Below, one piece after another: positions 53,255 to 60,108 of a stretch of DNA of 64,000 bases. Numbering within the stretch: the stretch's first letter is position 1; each line of letters opens with the position of its first letter. The position numbers and the translations under genes were made by a program. A model generated the notes under the pieces. That model searched no databases and was not told the DNA's origin. It was given only the letters and a program-made list of their open reading frames with translations. Source of the stretch: DAIDKA01 sp036267975. Its GTDB lineage: Bacteria > Pseudomonadota > Gammaproteobacteria > Steroidobacterales > Steroidobacteraceae. The stretch lies in contig DATAVA010000047.1 of NCBI GenBank assembly GCA_036267975.1, positions 1 through 64,000 on the forward strand, given 5' to 3'.

Positions 53255-55302
53255 TGGCGAGATCGCCGGAACCAGCACGGGCGCCGCCGCCACCGCGTCC
53301 GCGGCTTTGCATCGGCGTTACTGGACATCGCGATGACAATGCCGCCTTTACGGCGCAGCGCGCCCCTATCGAGGCCGTCCTGGCGCGAATTCTGGATTTG
53401 ATCGCCGCCGCCGTTGCAGCCGAGCCGCCCGCGTCCGCTACGCGCGTCATCGCACCCACGCGTCTGCACTGCCTGCTCGCGGATGGGATCGACCAACTGG
53501 CGGCCACTGCCGCGCTGGCACGCGGCTGGGAGCTGGTCGCGCCGCTGCCGTTTGGGCTGGCGCTCAACGTCGCCATCAACGCCCACCCGGTATCCGTTGC
53601 GGAAGCGCACGCGCTGCTGGCCGGCCGCACTGGCGCCGGCGCATGCAGCGTTGCCTTGCAAGACCGGGCCGCGCGCATCTACGCACTGGCAGACCGCGCG
53701 CGCCTGTTCGAGCTTGCGGATCGCGATGCCATGATCAGCGAGTTGCTCCTGGGAAAGCTGGACGATCCTGACGACATCCGCAAGGCATCGACGTTCGCCG
53801 CCGAGTCCTCACTGCGGGTGGCGCTGGCCGCCCGGGTCATGATCGAGCAGTCGGACTTGCTGCTCGCCGTCTGGGATGGCATCAGCCGCGCTTTCATCGG
53901 TGGCACGGGCCATACGATCCAGGTGGCACTCGAGGCCGGCGCCCCGGTCGTGTGGATCGATGCCAACCAGCCGGATGAATGGCGGATTCTCATGGGTCCG
54001 GAAGCGTTGGCTGCCGTCCATGCAGGCACGGGAGTCCCGGATCAAGCCGCTGATCGGAACGCGGAATTGCAGGCGCTGGTACGCAGGGCGCTGCGCCCCG
54101 CCGTCGTGCACACGCACGGCAAGCGACACGGCGGCGCCCCGGTAGCAGGGCCTGAGACTCTCGCCCAGGAATCGTGGCCGCGGCGCAGCCGTCCGATCTG
54201 GCAGTTGTACCGCCGTATCGAGGCCCTGTTCGGTGCGGAAAGCCTGCGGCTTCGATTCAGGAATCTGCGCCAGACCTATGAGGCACCCGACGCCATCGGC
54301 TCGGGCAGCGCTGCCCGGCTGCTCGAACAGGCCCGCGCGTTGCCTGGCCAGGAGCCGCGCTACGTGGCGAGCGTCGAAGCCACGGTGCTGCGTCGCTTCG
54401 CGTGGGCGGACGGCGTATCCGCGCAGCTGTCTGATGCCTATCGCGGCAGCATGACCGCCAATTTCCTGCTGGCGCCATTTGCGATCATTGGCGGGATTGC
54501 CTATCTGCCGTTAGCAAGCTCACACGAGAAATGGCTGTTCGCCCTGTTTGAACTTGCGCTCCTGACAGCCATTCTTGCGATCACGGTGACCGGGCAGAGA
54601 CGGCGCTGGCATGGCCGCTGGTTCGAAACGCGCCGCGTGGCGGAGTACTTGCGGCATGGACCGATCCTGCTGCTGCTGGGCGTCGCGCGCGCCCCGGGCC
54701 GCTGGCCGCTGGGCACCGATACTTCCTGGCCCGAGTGGTATGCCCGCCATGGACTGCGCGAGGTCGGGTTGCCGCGACTGGTCGTTACACAGAGCTTTCT
54801 GCGCCAGGCCGTCGGCGCGCTGCTGCACGATCACGTGATCCGGCAGCGCGACTACCACTTGGCCAAAGCGAGGCGTCTGGCCGCCGTGCACCGCAACCTC
54901 GACAGGTTCTCCGAGGTTCTGTTCACGCTGGCCGTCGTCTCCGTGGCGGGCTATCTGATTCTCAAAGGCGGTGGGGCGCTGCGTTGGTGGCCCAAGGCAA
55001 TCGCGGAGCAGCTCTCGTATGTCTTTACATTCTTTGGCGTACTGCTGCCGACATTCGGTGGTGCAATCGCGGGCATCCGCTACTTCGGCGATTTCGAACG
55101 CTTCTCAGCCATATCGCGAGTGACGGCCGAAAAACTTCAGACCGTGTACGCGCGCATCGTGCAATTGCTCGCCGTGCCGGATAGCGCCCTGGACTACGGT
55201 CGCTCGGCCGATCTCGCTCATGCGACCGACGACGTCGTGGTGAGTGAAATAGAGAGCTGGCAGGCGGTGTTTGGCGGCAAGCACGTGACTGTGCCGGTGT
55301 GA
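53251..55302 (+). CDS. SLOG-like nucleotide-sensor fused to four-helix membrane domain
   Basis: 683 residues from the ATG overlapping the TIR fragment's stop; a GTG at 53218 is the alternative. The N-terminal part starts RLCIGVTGHRDDNAAF, the TGHR-type first strand of a SLOG/Rossmann ligand-binding domain. It continues with LHCLLADGIDQLAATAA, VAPLPFGL and DLLLAVWDGISRAFIGGTGH with the Asp/Gly-rich nucleotide contact, up to about 300. Helices lie near 400-420, 427-447, 558-575 and 587-611 with Arg/Trp-rich cytosolic stretches, a layout like SLATT/DUF4231-type 2TM effectors. Such SLOG plus membrane-effector proteins occur in nucleotide-signal defence systems. Function here is inferred. Confidence 0.72.
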   Translation: MMARSPEPARAPPPPRPRLCIGVTGHRDDNAAFTAQRAPIEAVLARILDLIAAAVAAEPPASATRVIAPTRLHCLLADGIDQLAATAALARGWELVAPLPFGLALNVAINAHPVSVAEAHALLAGRTGAGACSVALQDRAARIYALADRARLFELADRDAMISELLLGKLDDPDDIRKASTFAAESSLRVALAARVMIEQSDLLLAVWDGISRAFIGGTGHTIQVALEAGAPVVWIDANQPDEWRILMGPEALAAVHAGTGVPDQAADRNAELQALVRRALRPAVVHTHGKRHGGAPVAGPETLAQESWPRRSRPIWQLYRRIEALFGAESLRLRFRNLRQTYEAPDAIGSGSAARLLEQARALPGQEPRYVASVEATVLRRFAWADGVSAQLSDAYRGSMTANFLLAPFAIIGGIAYLPLASSHEKWLFALFELALLTAILAITVTGQRRRWHGRWFETRRVAEYLRHGPILLLLGVARAPGRWPLGTDTSWPEWYARHGLREVGLPRLVVTQSFLRQAVGALLHDHVIRQRDYHLAKARRLAAVHRNLDRFSEVLFTLAVVSVAGYLILKGGGALRWWPKAIAEQLSYVFTFFGVLLPTFGGAIAGIRYFGDFERFSAISRVTAEKLQTVYARIVQLLAVPDSALDYGRSADLAHATDDVVVSEIESWQAVFGGKHVTVPV

Positions 55303-55426
55303 ATGGGTCCTCTTTAATTGTGAATAGATGGACTGTCCGTCTGTGATTCCGTGATCACGAGGTCACGGCGCTGATCGGCACGAGTGTTGTCCTGTGCACG
55401 ATGCTCATCTACGACCGCTGATAGCG
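55303..55426. other. Spacer between SLOG gene and Fic remnant
   Basis: Together with the Fic remnant and its 3' flank this is a 354-base gap with no intact gene. Immediately after the SLOG stop there is TGAATGGGTCCTCTTTAATT, which resembles TGAACGGGTCCGTTTAAATT found immediately after the mazF stop, suggesting a module boundary. Confidence 0.35.
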
Positions 55427-55548
55427 TTCGAATGGGGCCGCGGCTCGCTGTTGGTGCAAACGAGCTGAGCGCGCGCTACATCGCTGCGCTCCAAGCGGCA
55501 GATGCTGGCGACTGTCAGCCCCTACTTGAATTCTTGGGTAACACGTAA
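55427..55548 (+). pseudogene. Fic-domain (mobile mystery protein B-like) C-terminal remnant
   Basis: FEWGRGSLL is read in one frame (from 55427). After a one-base shift, GANELSARYIAALQAADAGD and CQPLLEFLGNT follow in the next frame to a TAA at 55546-55548. The family C-terminus usually reads PWGR.SL.. followed by R..YI.ALRAAD.GD..PLL.F. The catalytic HPFxxGNGR motif is absent. Remnant of a Fic AMP-transferase-type toxin, frameshifted and truncated, sitting next to mazEF. Confidence 0.55.
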
Positions 55549-55656
55549 CTTTCCACGCAAACTCGCTGGATCACCCAAACGAAAAAATCCTTGTACATCA
55601 CCGATATTGAAATTGAAGCGGGGCCAGGATCAGCCTGCCGCCCGGAAGTTCCATCC

Positions 55657-55911
55657 GTGGCTAAGACAGCGAGTCTGACAGTACAACAGTGGGGGAACAG
55701 CGTGGCCGTACGCATTCCTGCGGCTGTTGCCAGGTCTGCACGATTTGTGGTCGGCTTACCGGTGGAACTGTCCGTCGGCGAGGATGGCGTATTGGTCAAA
55801 CCGGCGGGAACGCCGAGATTGACGCTGGCGCAGAAGCTCGCCGCGTTCGACCCCACCCGTCACAACGGGGAGGCGATGGCAGTGCGTCCGGTTGGCAAGG
55901 AATTGCTCTGA
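55657..55911 (+). CDS. mazE: MazE-like antitoxin (AbrB/SpoVT fold)
   Basis: 84 residues from a GTG preceded by GGAAG. KTASLTVQQWGNSVAVRIPA is the swapped-hairpin AbrB DNA-binding domain of MazE (WGNSxAVRIP signature). The C-terminal PRLTLAQKLAAFDPTRHNGE is the disordered toxin-binding tail. It neutralises the MazF encoded next and represses the operon. The stop and the mazF start overlap by one base (TGATG), a standard toxin-antitoxin coupling. Confidence 0.92.
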   Translation: MAKTASLTVQQWGNSVAVRIPAAVARSARFVVGLPVELSVGEDGVLVKPAGTPRLTLAQKLAAFDPTRHNGEAMAVRPVGKELL

Positions 55912-56273
55912 TGGCGGCGCGCAGGTCGTGGGCACCAAGCCGCCGGGACATGATCTGGATCGACTGCAATCCTCAGGCTGGACGCGAGATGAAGGATATC
56001 CATCCGCTGCTGGTGCTGTCGCCCCGGGAGTTCAATGTGCGCACCGGAATCGTGATTGGCCTGCCGATGACGACCGCGTCTTACAACGAAACCAATCCGT
56101 TCGCGATCCGGTTCGAGGGTCCGAAGGGCGCTGTGAGCTACGTTTTGGGGCATCAGCCGAAGTCATTTGAATGGCGGGCTCGTGCGGCCAAGCCGCATTC
56201 CTGGAAGCAGGTGTCGGAGGATGTGTTTGCTCTGGCGTGCGAGACACTGAACCAGATCATCGCTATCAGCTGA
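55911..56273 (+). CDS. mazF: MazF-family mRNA interferase toxin
   Basis: 120 residues. RDMIWIDCNPQAGREMKDIHPLLVLSP is the PemK/MazF N-terminal strand region with the conserved Arg/Gly of the active site. GIVIGLPMTTASYNETNPFAI, followed by SYVLGHQPKSFEWRARAAK with the conserved Asp/Arg cluster, completes the barrel. It cleaves single-stranded mRNA at short motifs when free of antitoxin. The open frame extends 222 bases further 5' through mazE but the ATG at 55911 overlaps the mazE stop and fits the family. Confidence 0.92.
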   Translation: MAARRSWAPSRRDMIWIDCNPQAGREMKDIHPLLVLSPREFNVRTGIVIGLPMTTASYNETNPFAIRFEGPKGAVSYVLGHQPKSFEWRARAAKPHSWKQVSEDVFALACETLNQIIAIS

Positions 56274-56386
56274 ACGGGTCCGTTTAAATTGGTAGCCCGG
56301 GTCTGCTACGGATCCAAGCAAGTGCGATTGTCACGTCGTTGTCCTGAAGTGACCGGCGCTTACGCCGAAACGGTTGGCTTGCGGAT

Positions 56387-56406
56387 TTGTGCTACATGTA
56401 GCACAA
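56387..56406. promoter_or_regulatory. 20-bp perfect palindrome, phd/vapBC operator
   Basis: TTGTGCTACATGTAGCACAA is its own reverse complement over all 20 bases and ends seven bases before the antitoxin ATG. Position and symmetry fit the operator bound by the Phd/YefM antitoxin for conditional autorepression, likely overlapping the -10 region. Confidence 0.75.
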
Positions 56407-56413
56407 TGCAGTC

Positions 56414-56650
56414 ATGAAAGAAGCGGGCATACGTGAAGCTAGGCAGAATCTTACTGCCCTGATTGAAGAGGTACGCAAGGGCCACGAGGTGACTATTACT
56501 GATCGTGGCAGGCCAGTTGCGCGGCTCGTGCCGCCCCGGCCAGAGCGAGCCAAGCCCTTTTCGGGCCGTGCCGATTTCCGCCGCAGGATGCCGGTGCTGC
56601 CGGTGCCCCTTGCCGAAACCATCATCGACGAGCGAGCCGAGCGCGGCTGA
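56414..56650 (+). CDS. Phd/YefM-family antitoxin
   Basis: 78 residues. MKEAGIREARQNLTALIEEV and GHEVTITDRGRPVARLVP are the Phd/YefM DNA-binding fold. The C-terminal RRMPVLPVPLAETIIDER is the toxin-neutralising tail. It pairs with the downstream PIN-domain toxin, 7 bases apart. The perfect palindrome upstream is its probable operator. In this combination it acts as a VapB-type antitoxin although it has the Phd fold. Confidence 0.9.
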   Translation: MKEAGIREARQNLTALIEEVRKGHEVTITDRGRPVARLVPPRPERAKPFSGRADFRRRMPVLPVPLAETIIDERAERG

Positions 56651-56657
56651 AACCGTG

Positions 56658-57113
56658 ATGGTTCAGGACACGGGCGGCGCCGACACCGGCGTCTATCTCG
56701 ATTCCAGTGCACTGGCGAAGCTATACCTGCCGGAGCCCGAAAGCGACAGTCTCGATGCCTTTCTCCGCGGCAGACGAGATTTGTTGATATCGGAGCTCGC
56801 CATAACCGAAGTATTGTCCGCGGTCGCCCGCAAACGACGCGAGGGCGTGCTCAATGCGTCTCAGGCATACGAGATTCGCGACGCCGTCTTGGCAGACGCC
56901 GAGTCGGGTTCGTTCTGCCGTCTCGACTTGAGTCCCGTGATTCACCGTCAGGCCGAACGCCTATTGCTGCATGTCGAGTCGGTAGCATTGCGGACGCTCG
57001 ATGCATTGCATGTTGCACTGGCGCTTCACGGGTCGGCCACGTACATCGTGACATACGACACACGCATGCGCGCGGCCGCCTTGCACGTGGGACTCAAACC
57101 AGTGGACCTATAA
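56658..57113 (+). CDS. vapC: VapC-like PIN-domain ribonuclease toxin
   Basis: 151 residues. PIN acidic residues are visible: the first Asp in YLDSSALAKLY, Glu in AITEVLSAVARK, Asp in RTLDALHVALAL and the last Asp in IVTYDTRMRAAAL. It cleaves tRNA or rRNA when free. GTG at 56655 is an alternative start. Length and motifs are complete, so it is likely active. The toxin is followed by a 100-base gap and then mobile-element remnants. Confidence 0.92.
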   Translation: MVQDTGGADTGVYLDSSALAKLYLPEPESDSLDAFLRGRRDLLISELAITEVLSAVARKRREGVLNASQAYEIRDAVLADAESGSFCRLDLSPVIHRQAERLLLHVESVALRTLDALHVALALHGSATYIVTYDTRMRAAALHVGLKPVDL

Positions 57114-57210
57114 ACTGGAGGCTGGAGTCACTACGGCCCGCGCAAAATAAGATGCAAGCTGGCGTTTTGGGCACATAGGATTTTTGCCGGAGCAATATAG
57201 CAACCGGAGG

Positions 57211-57311
57211 ATGGAGATTCATGAGACCGTGGCCGAGATCGCATCGCACCACGAGGTGCATGCGACCCAGATGACGGCCTGGAAGACGGAGCTACTGGAG
57301 AACGCGGCGCG
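57211..57311 (+). mobile_element. IS3-family OrfA remnant
   Basis: Encodes EIHETVAEIASHHEVHATQM and TAWKTELLENAARS, an excellent match to the helix-turn-helix of IS3/IS911-type OrfA (usual pattern TVAELAxxYGVHPTQIxxWKxxLLEGA). Only about 33 codons remain. The homology stops where beta-lactamase homology begins on the other strand at about 57312. No terminal repeats or OrfB are seen. It is a decayed insertion-sequence end. Confidence 0.6.
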
Positions 57312-57560
57312 CTCGGTTGCCGACGACTACCTGCATGACGGCCGTCTCGAAGTCGTCGCGCAGCTGGCCGCGCGTATCGAGAAACGTCACCTGCGTCATG
57401 AAAATGGCGATGACCTTCTCCTTCGGATCGATGAAGAAGTGCGTGTTGTACGCGCCGCTCCAGCCGAAGCTGCCCCGACGTGTGCGACAACAGGTCGCGG
57501 ATCATGATCGGCCGCTGCGCCTCGACGATGCGCCCCGGCTGTGGCGTGGACGCGGCAAAC
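57312..57560 (-). pseudogene. Class-C beta-lactamase/serine hydrolase remnant with internal deletion
   Basis: On the minus strand, PQPGRIVEAQRPIMIRDLLS and HTSG (about 57481-57545) are the family block RPITIRDLLSHTSG. It is followed at once, one frame away, by GSFGWSGAYNTHFFIDPKEK and VIAIFMTQVTF, the family C-terminal block. About 200 residues normally lie between, so the middle was deleted, with a GGGGCAGC overlap at the junction that both reading frames share. The catalytic SxxK motif lies upstream and is not present. Probably non-functional. Confidence 0.6.
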
Positions 57561-57588
57561 GCGGGCGACGGTGGGGAAAAACCCTCGG

Positions 57589-57625
57589 TATTAATGCTTC
57601 ACGTTAATAACGTAACGCATTAATA
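57589..57625. promoter_or_regulatory. Nested palindromic operator of higBA
   Basis: TATTAATGC (57589-57597) and GCATTAATA (57617-57625) are exact 9-bp inverted arms with a 19-base spacer. Inside the spacer is ACGTT-AAT-AACGT (57601-57613), a second dyad with the same centre. The AT-rich sequence contrasts with its GC-rich surroundings. It is a likely HigA binding site overlapping the operon promoter. Confidence 0.6.
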
Positions 57626-57669
57626 TCGCGCCGAAGATCCGGACCTTCAAGTACAAGGGGACCTCGGCG

Positions 57670-57915
57670 GTGCATGAGGGGGAGTTCGTGAAGGGGCTCG
57701 ATGGCAAGATCCAGCAACGGGCGCGTGAGAAGCTGAAATATCTGAGCGCCGCGCACGACCTGCGGGACCTGATGATTCCGCCATCAAACGAGCTGGAGGC
57801 GCTGAAAGGCGACCGCCTGGGGCAGTACAGCATCCGCATCAACCAACAGTGGCGGATTTGCCTCCGGTGGGAAAGTGGAGATGCGTTTGACGTGGAAATC
57901 GTTGATTACCACTGA
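57670..57915 (+). CDS. higB: HigB/RelE-like toxin
   Basis: The frame gives KIRTFKYKG and later KLKYLSAAHDLRDLMIPPSN, LEALKGDRLGQYSIRINQQW and DVEIVDYH, a clear match to the HigB barrel, with the Arg/Gly and Trp positions of the family's ribosome-dependent mRNA cleavage site. Homology begins at about 57634, but no ATG, GTG or TTG lies in frame between the upstream TAA (57613) and 57670. Only ATT (57619) or ATC codons are there. I list the GTG start; a rare ATT start inside the operator arm or a lost ATG is possible. HigA follows 13 bases later. Confidence 0.75.
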   Translation: MHEGEFVKGLDGKIQQRAREKLKYLSAAHDLRDLMIPPSNELEALKGDRLGQYSIRINQQWRICLRWESGDAFDVEIVDYH

Positions 57916-57928
57916 GGAGGACACTGGA

Positions 57929-58258
57929 ATGGTTACAAAGAGGCTTCGCCCCGTTCATCCGGGGGACATCCTGCGTCACGATTTCATGGAACCCTTGAAG
58001 CTGACGGCGTACAGGGTGGCGAAGGATCTGAGCGTGTCCGCTCCCACGGTCAATGAGATCGTGCGGCGGCGCAAGTCGGTCACGGCCGAGATGGCCCTGC
58101 GACTCGCGCGATATTTCGGCACCAGCGCGCAGCTTTGGCTGAATCTGCAGACCCAGTACGACCTTGAGGTTGCTAGCCAGAAAGCTGGGAAGAAGATCGA
58201 AAGGACGATTCAACCGGCTGTGCTGCCAAGCACCGCGTCGGCAGACCAGGCAGCCTAA
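57929..58258 (+). CDS. higA: HigA-family antitoxin
   Basis: 109 residues; GAGGAGG nine bases before the ATG. RPVHPGDILRHDFMEPLKL starts the HigA fold, and AYRVAKDLSVSAPTVNEIVR is its helix-turn-helix, with RLARYFGTSAQLWLNLQTQY completing the family block. It binds HigB and autorepresses the operon through the palindrome at 57589. Reverse gene order (toxin first) is usual for HigBA. Confidence 0.93.
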   Translation: MVTKRLRPVHPGDILRHDFMEPLKLTAYRVAKDLSVSAPTVNEIVRRRKSVTAEMALRLARYFGTSAQLWLNLQTQYDLEVASQKAGKKIERTIQPAVLPSTASADQAA

Positions 58259-58683
58259 GAGTTCACTACAGCCATAATCGGCTTGCCGATGATGAACTGC
58301 TGCATATTTGTGAGGAGGCGGCCCTTGCCTGCGATCGACGCAGGGAGCGCGGCATTTGAATTGGTAGCGGGGGCGCGACTTGACACTTATATTCGAGTCG
58401 CATTTCCGGACCCGCGCCAGGAGACCCGGGATTTAGCCAGATCGCCGCCGTAGGCAGGTTCATGTGCGCGACAGGGCGGTGGGTCTGGCATCCTCTGGTG
58501 TGGAAAGGGGCGAGGCGCAGCTGTTCCCCAATCGGAATTCCGCGAAGACATGCCATCCAGTCCATTAGAGCGGCACATCCTCAGGGCTGGCCGGCAACCC
58601 CGATGGCGCATCACGACGGTGCCAGGCGCAGGCGCCGCAGGTCGGCAATGTCCACAACGTGTGGTAGCGCAGTCTCATGCCCG
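58259..58683. other. Intergenic region after higA
   Basis: 425 bases with no convincing gene. It contains TTTGAATTGGTAGC (58355-58368), nearly identical to TTTAAATTGGTAGC after mazF (56283-56296). The bases that follow (GGGGGCGCGACTTGA) resemble the reversed 3' end of a tRNA gene, but no full tRNA fold can be drawn. Confidence 0.4.
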
Positions 58684-59715
58684 TCACCAGCCTGTCTTCT
58701 GATGATACGGAAGGAGGTTTACATACGCATAGATGCCCACGATTCTGCCATCCTTGACGCGAAATGACTCAATGATCTCCGTCGTGTTTGGGAAGGCGGA
58801 CGTCACACCAGTGAGTGCCACCCTTCCATGTCCAGGCACGTCAACGGAGCGGACATTCCCGGGATGCGTAAACGTCACGATCGCAGAGACTATCCCACGC
58901 TGTTCATCTACGATCGGGAAACGGCGGTCACCTATATGGGTGATGTAGCTGAACACGTGCGTGTTGAACGTTTGGCTGATGGTCATCCCATTGAGGATCG
59001 ATCCGGTCGTATTTCCGGCCGGATTCGATGCCGTTGCTCCAGATGGCGGAGTCTTCGGTGGGCTGGACGAACTACGAGACGTATTACGGTTATTCTCCCA
59101 ACGCACGCAGCTTGGGTCGAACGGCACGATGTCGCCGTTGCTTTGTTCGATACCTTCAAAGTATTGGTTGACCAGCGCGATCAATTCCTGGCGCGAGCGA
59201 CGTTGCGACGGCGCCAGAGTCTCGGTCCAATCGGAGAGAGGACCCTGTAGATCGGTAAAACTGCCGAAATTACCGACCATCTCGCGAATCACACCCGTCT
59301 CGATCTCGGTGATCTGCCCGGTGCGCTCCTTGAGTCTGACATAAAGCAACGATGTCCGGCCGTTCTCTATCACTGCACCATAGTATGCGACTTGGGCAGT
59401 CGTCGGATCCGTGATGACGATCCGCCGCGGCAAGATGCTGCTGATGGTCTGCCAAAGACCGTCACCGACGGCCATCTCATTCGTGTTTTCTGTAAATCTC
59501 ACTTCCCTTGCCAGCGGCAGACGTGATGGATCGTGTGCCTTCAATGCATCGAGATATTGATCCATCAGCTTGCCAAGGCACGAACCATCGCAGTCCGCAC
59601 GATGTAGCAGCGGCCCATACACCTCCGTATATGACCGATCCTGCGCAATCGCAGGCGACTGGCCAATCCATGCCAGGCCCGCCAGGGAAATGACGGCGAC
59701 TAAGGTGATTCTCAT
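58684..59715 (-). CDS. Exported hypothetical protein, paralogue of 22276-23226
   Basis: 343 residues from the ATG giving MRITLVAVISLAGLAW; GAGGAG lies eight bases before it. Signal peptide to AIA. The mature part contains CDGSCLGKLMDQYLDALKAH, VGDGLWQTISSILPRR, EMVGNFGSFTDLQG, ALVNQYFEGIEQSNGD and a Ser/Pro/Thr-rich insertion (NRNTSRSSSSPPKTPPSGAT) that its paralogue at 22276 lacks, and ends IYAYVNLLPYHQKTGW. Two NTF2-like halves are likely. Unknown function; it may belong with the TonB system downstream, but it faces the other way. Confidence 0.74.
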   Translation of the reverse strand: MRITLVAVISLAGLAWIGQSPAIAQDRSYTEVYGPLLHRADCDGSCLGKLMDQYLDALKAHDPSRLPLAREVRFTENTNEMAVGDGLWQTISSILPRRIVITDPTTAQVAYYGAVIENGRTSLLYVRLKERTGQITEIETGVIREMVGNFGSFTDLQGPLSDWTETLAPSQRRSRQELIALVNQYFEGIEQSNGDIVPFDPSCVRWENNRNTSRSSSSPPKTPPSGATASNPAGNTTGSILNGMTISQTFNTHVFSYITHIGDRRFPIVDEQRGIVSAIVTFTHPGNVRSVDVPGHGRVALTGVTSAFPNTTEIIESFRVKDGRIVGIYAYVNLLPYHQKTGW

Positions 59716-59845
59716 AGCTTGCTCCTCTCGGTATACCGATTGCGCGCACGGTGCATGCACATATTTGCCATCACTAGTGTCCGACACGTTTCATGGCAAT
59801 TTCAATTGGTTAGGTTCATCGGGCACTTTCCTATTGTCCTCAATG

Positions 59846-60000
59846 TCAGAAAATAGCTGGGATTCTCTCGAAAAGCGTCACGCTCAAGACCTGCAACATC
59901 GTATGCAACCACACTTCAGCCGCTTGCGGACAGTCGCCACCAACATGGCCAGCAGCACGGCCCAGGGGCTTGCGCGGCCGGCTGCGACGGCTCGTACCAT
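59846..60000 (-). mobile_element. IS4-family transposase C-terminal remnant
   Basis: On the minus strand WAVLLAMLVATVRKRLK reads in one frame and LHTMLQVLSVTLFERIPAIF follows in the next. Together they match the C-terminal block of IS4-group transposases (AIVRKRLxLxxSLYxxLQILSVTLFEKTPI). The frameshift and the absence of the DDE domain show it is dead. It lies next to the inverted repeat at 60056. Confidence 0.55.
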
Positions 60001-60055
60001 CCGCGAAATCGATCTGCACCGTCGCCGGCAGCACGAAGGGGTTGAACTTCTCCAA

Positions 60056-60108
60056 TGAGAGGCTCCGTGGATTACGACTCCCAGGAGAGTGAAAGCCCCC
60101 AAATCTAT
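60056..60108 (+). repeat. 53-bp imperfect inverted repeat, left copy
   Basis: The sequence beginning TGAGAGGCTCCGTGGATTAC is the near reverse complement of 62039-62090. By hand alignment there are about seven substitutions and one single-base gap in 53 bases. The copies face each other and enclose fecI and fecR (60414-62042). The copies carry CGACTCCC and CCCCC-AATCTAT blocks without mismatch apart from single positions. Confidence 0.72.

Noticed and set aside
57131..57505. 124-codon minus-strand frame as an intact gene
   Set aside because: Only the RDLLSHTSG block fits a family, and the continuing homology is in another frame, so I treat it as part of a pseudogene.
58355..58385. Possible tRNA gene 3' end (GGTAGCGGGGGC read in reverse)
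   Set aside because: The stretch resembles a reversed acceptor/T-arm sequence, but the T-stem does not pair and no anticodon or D arm can be drawn.
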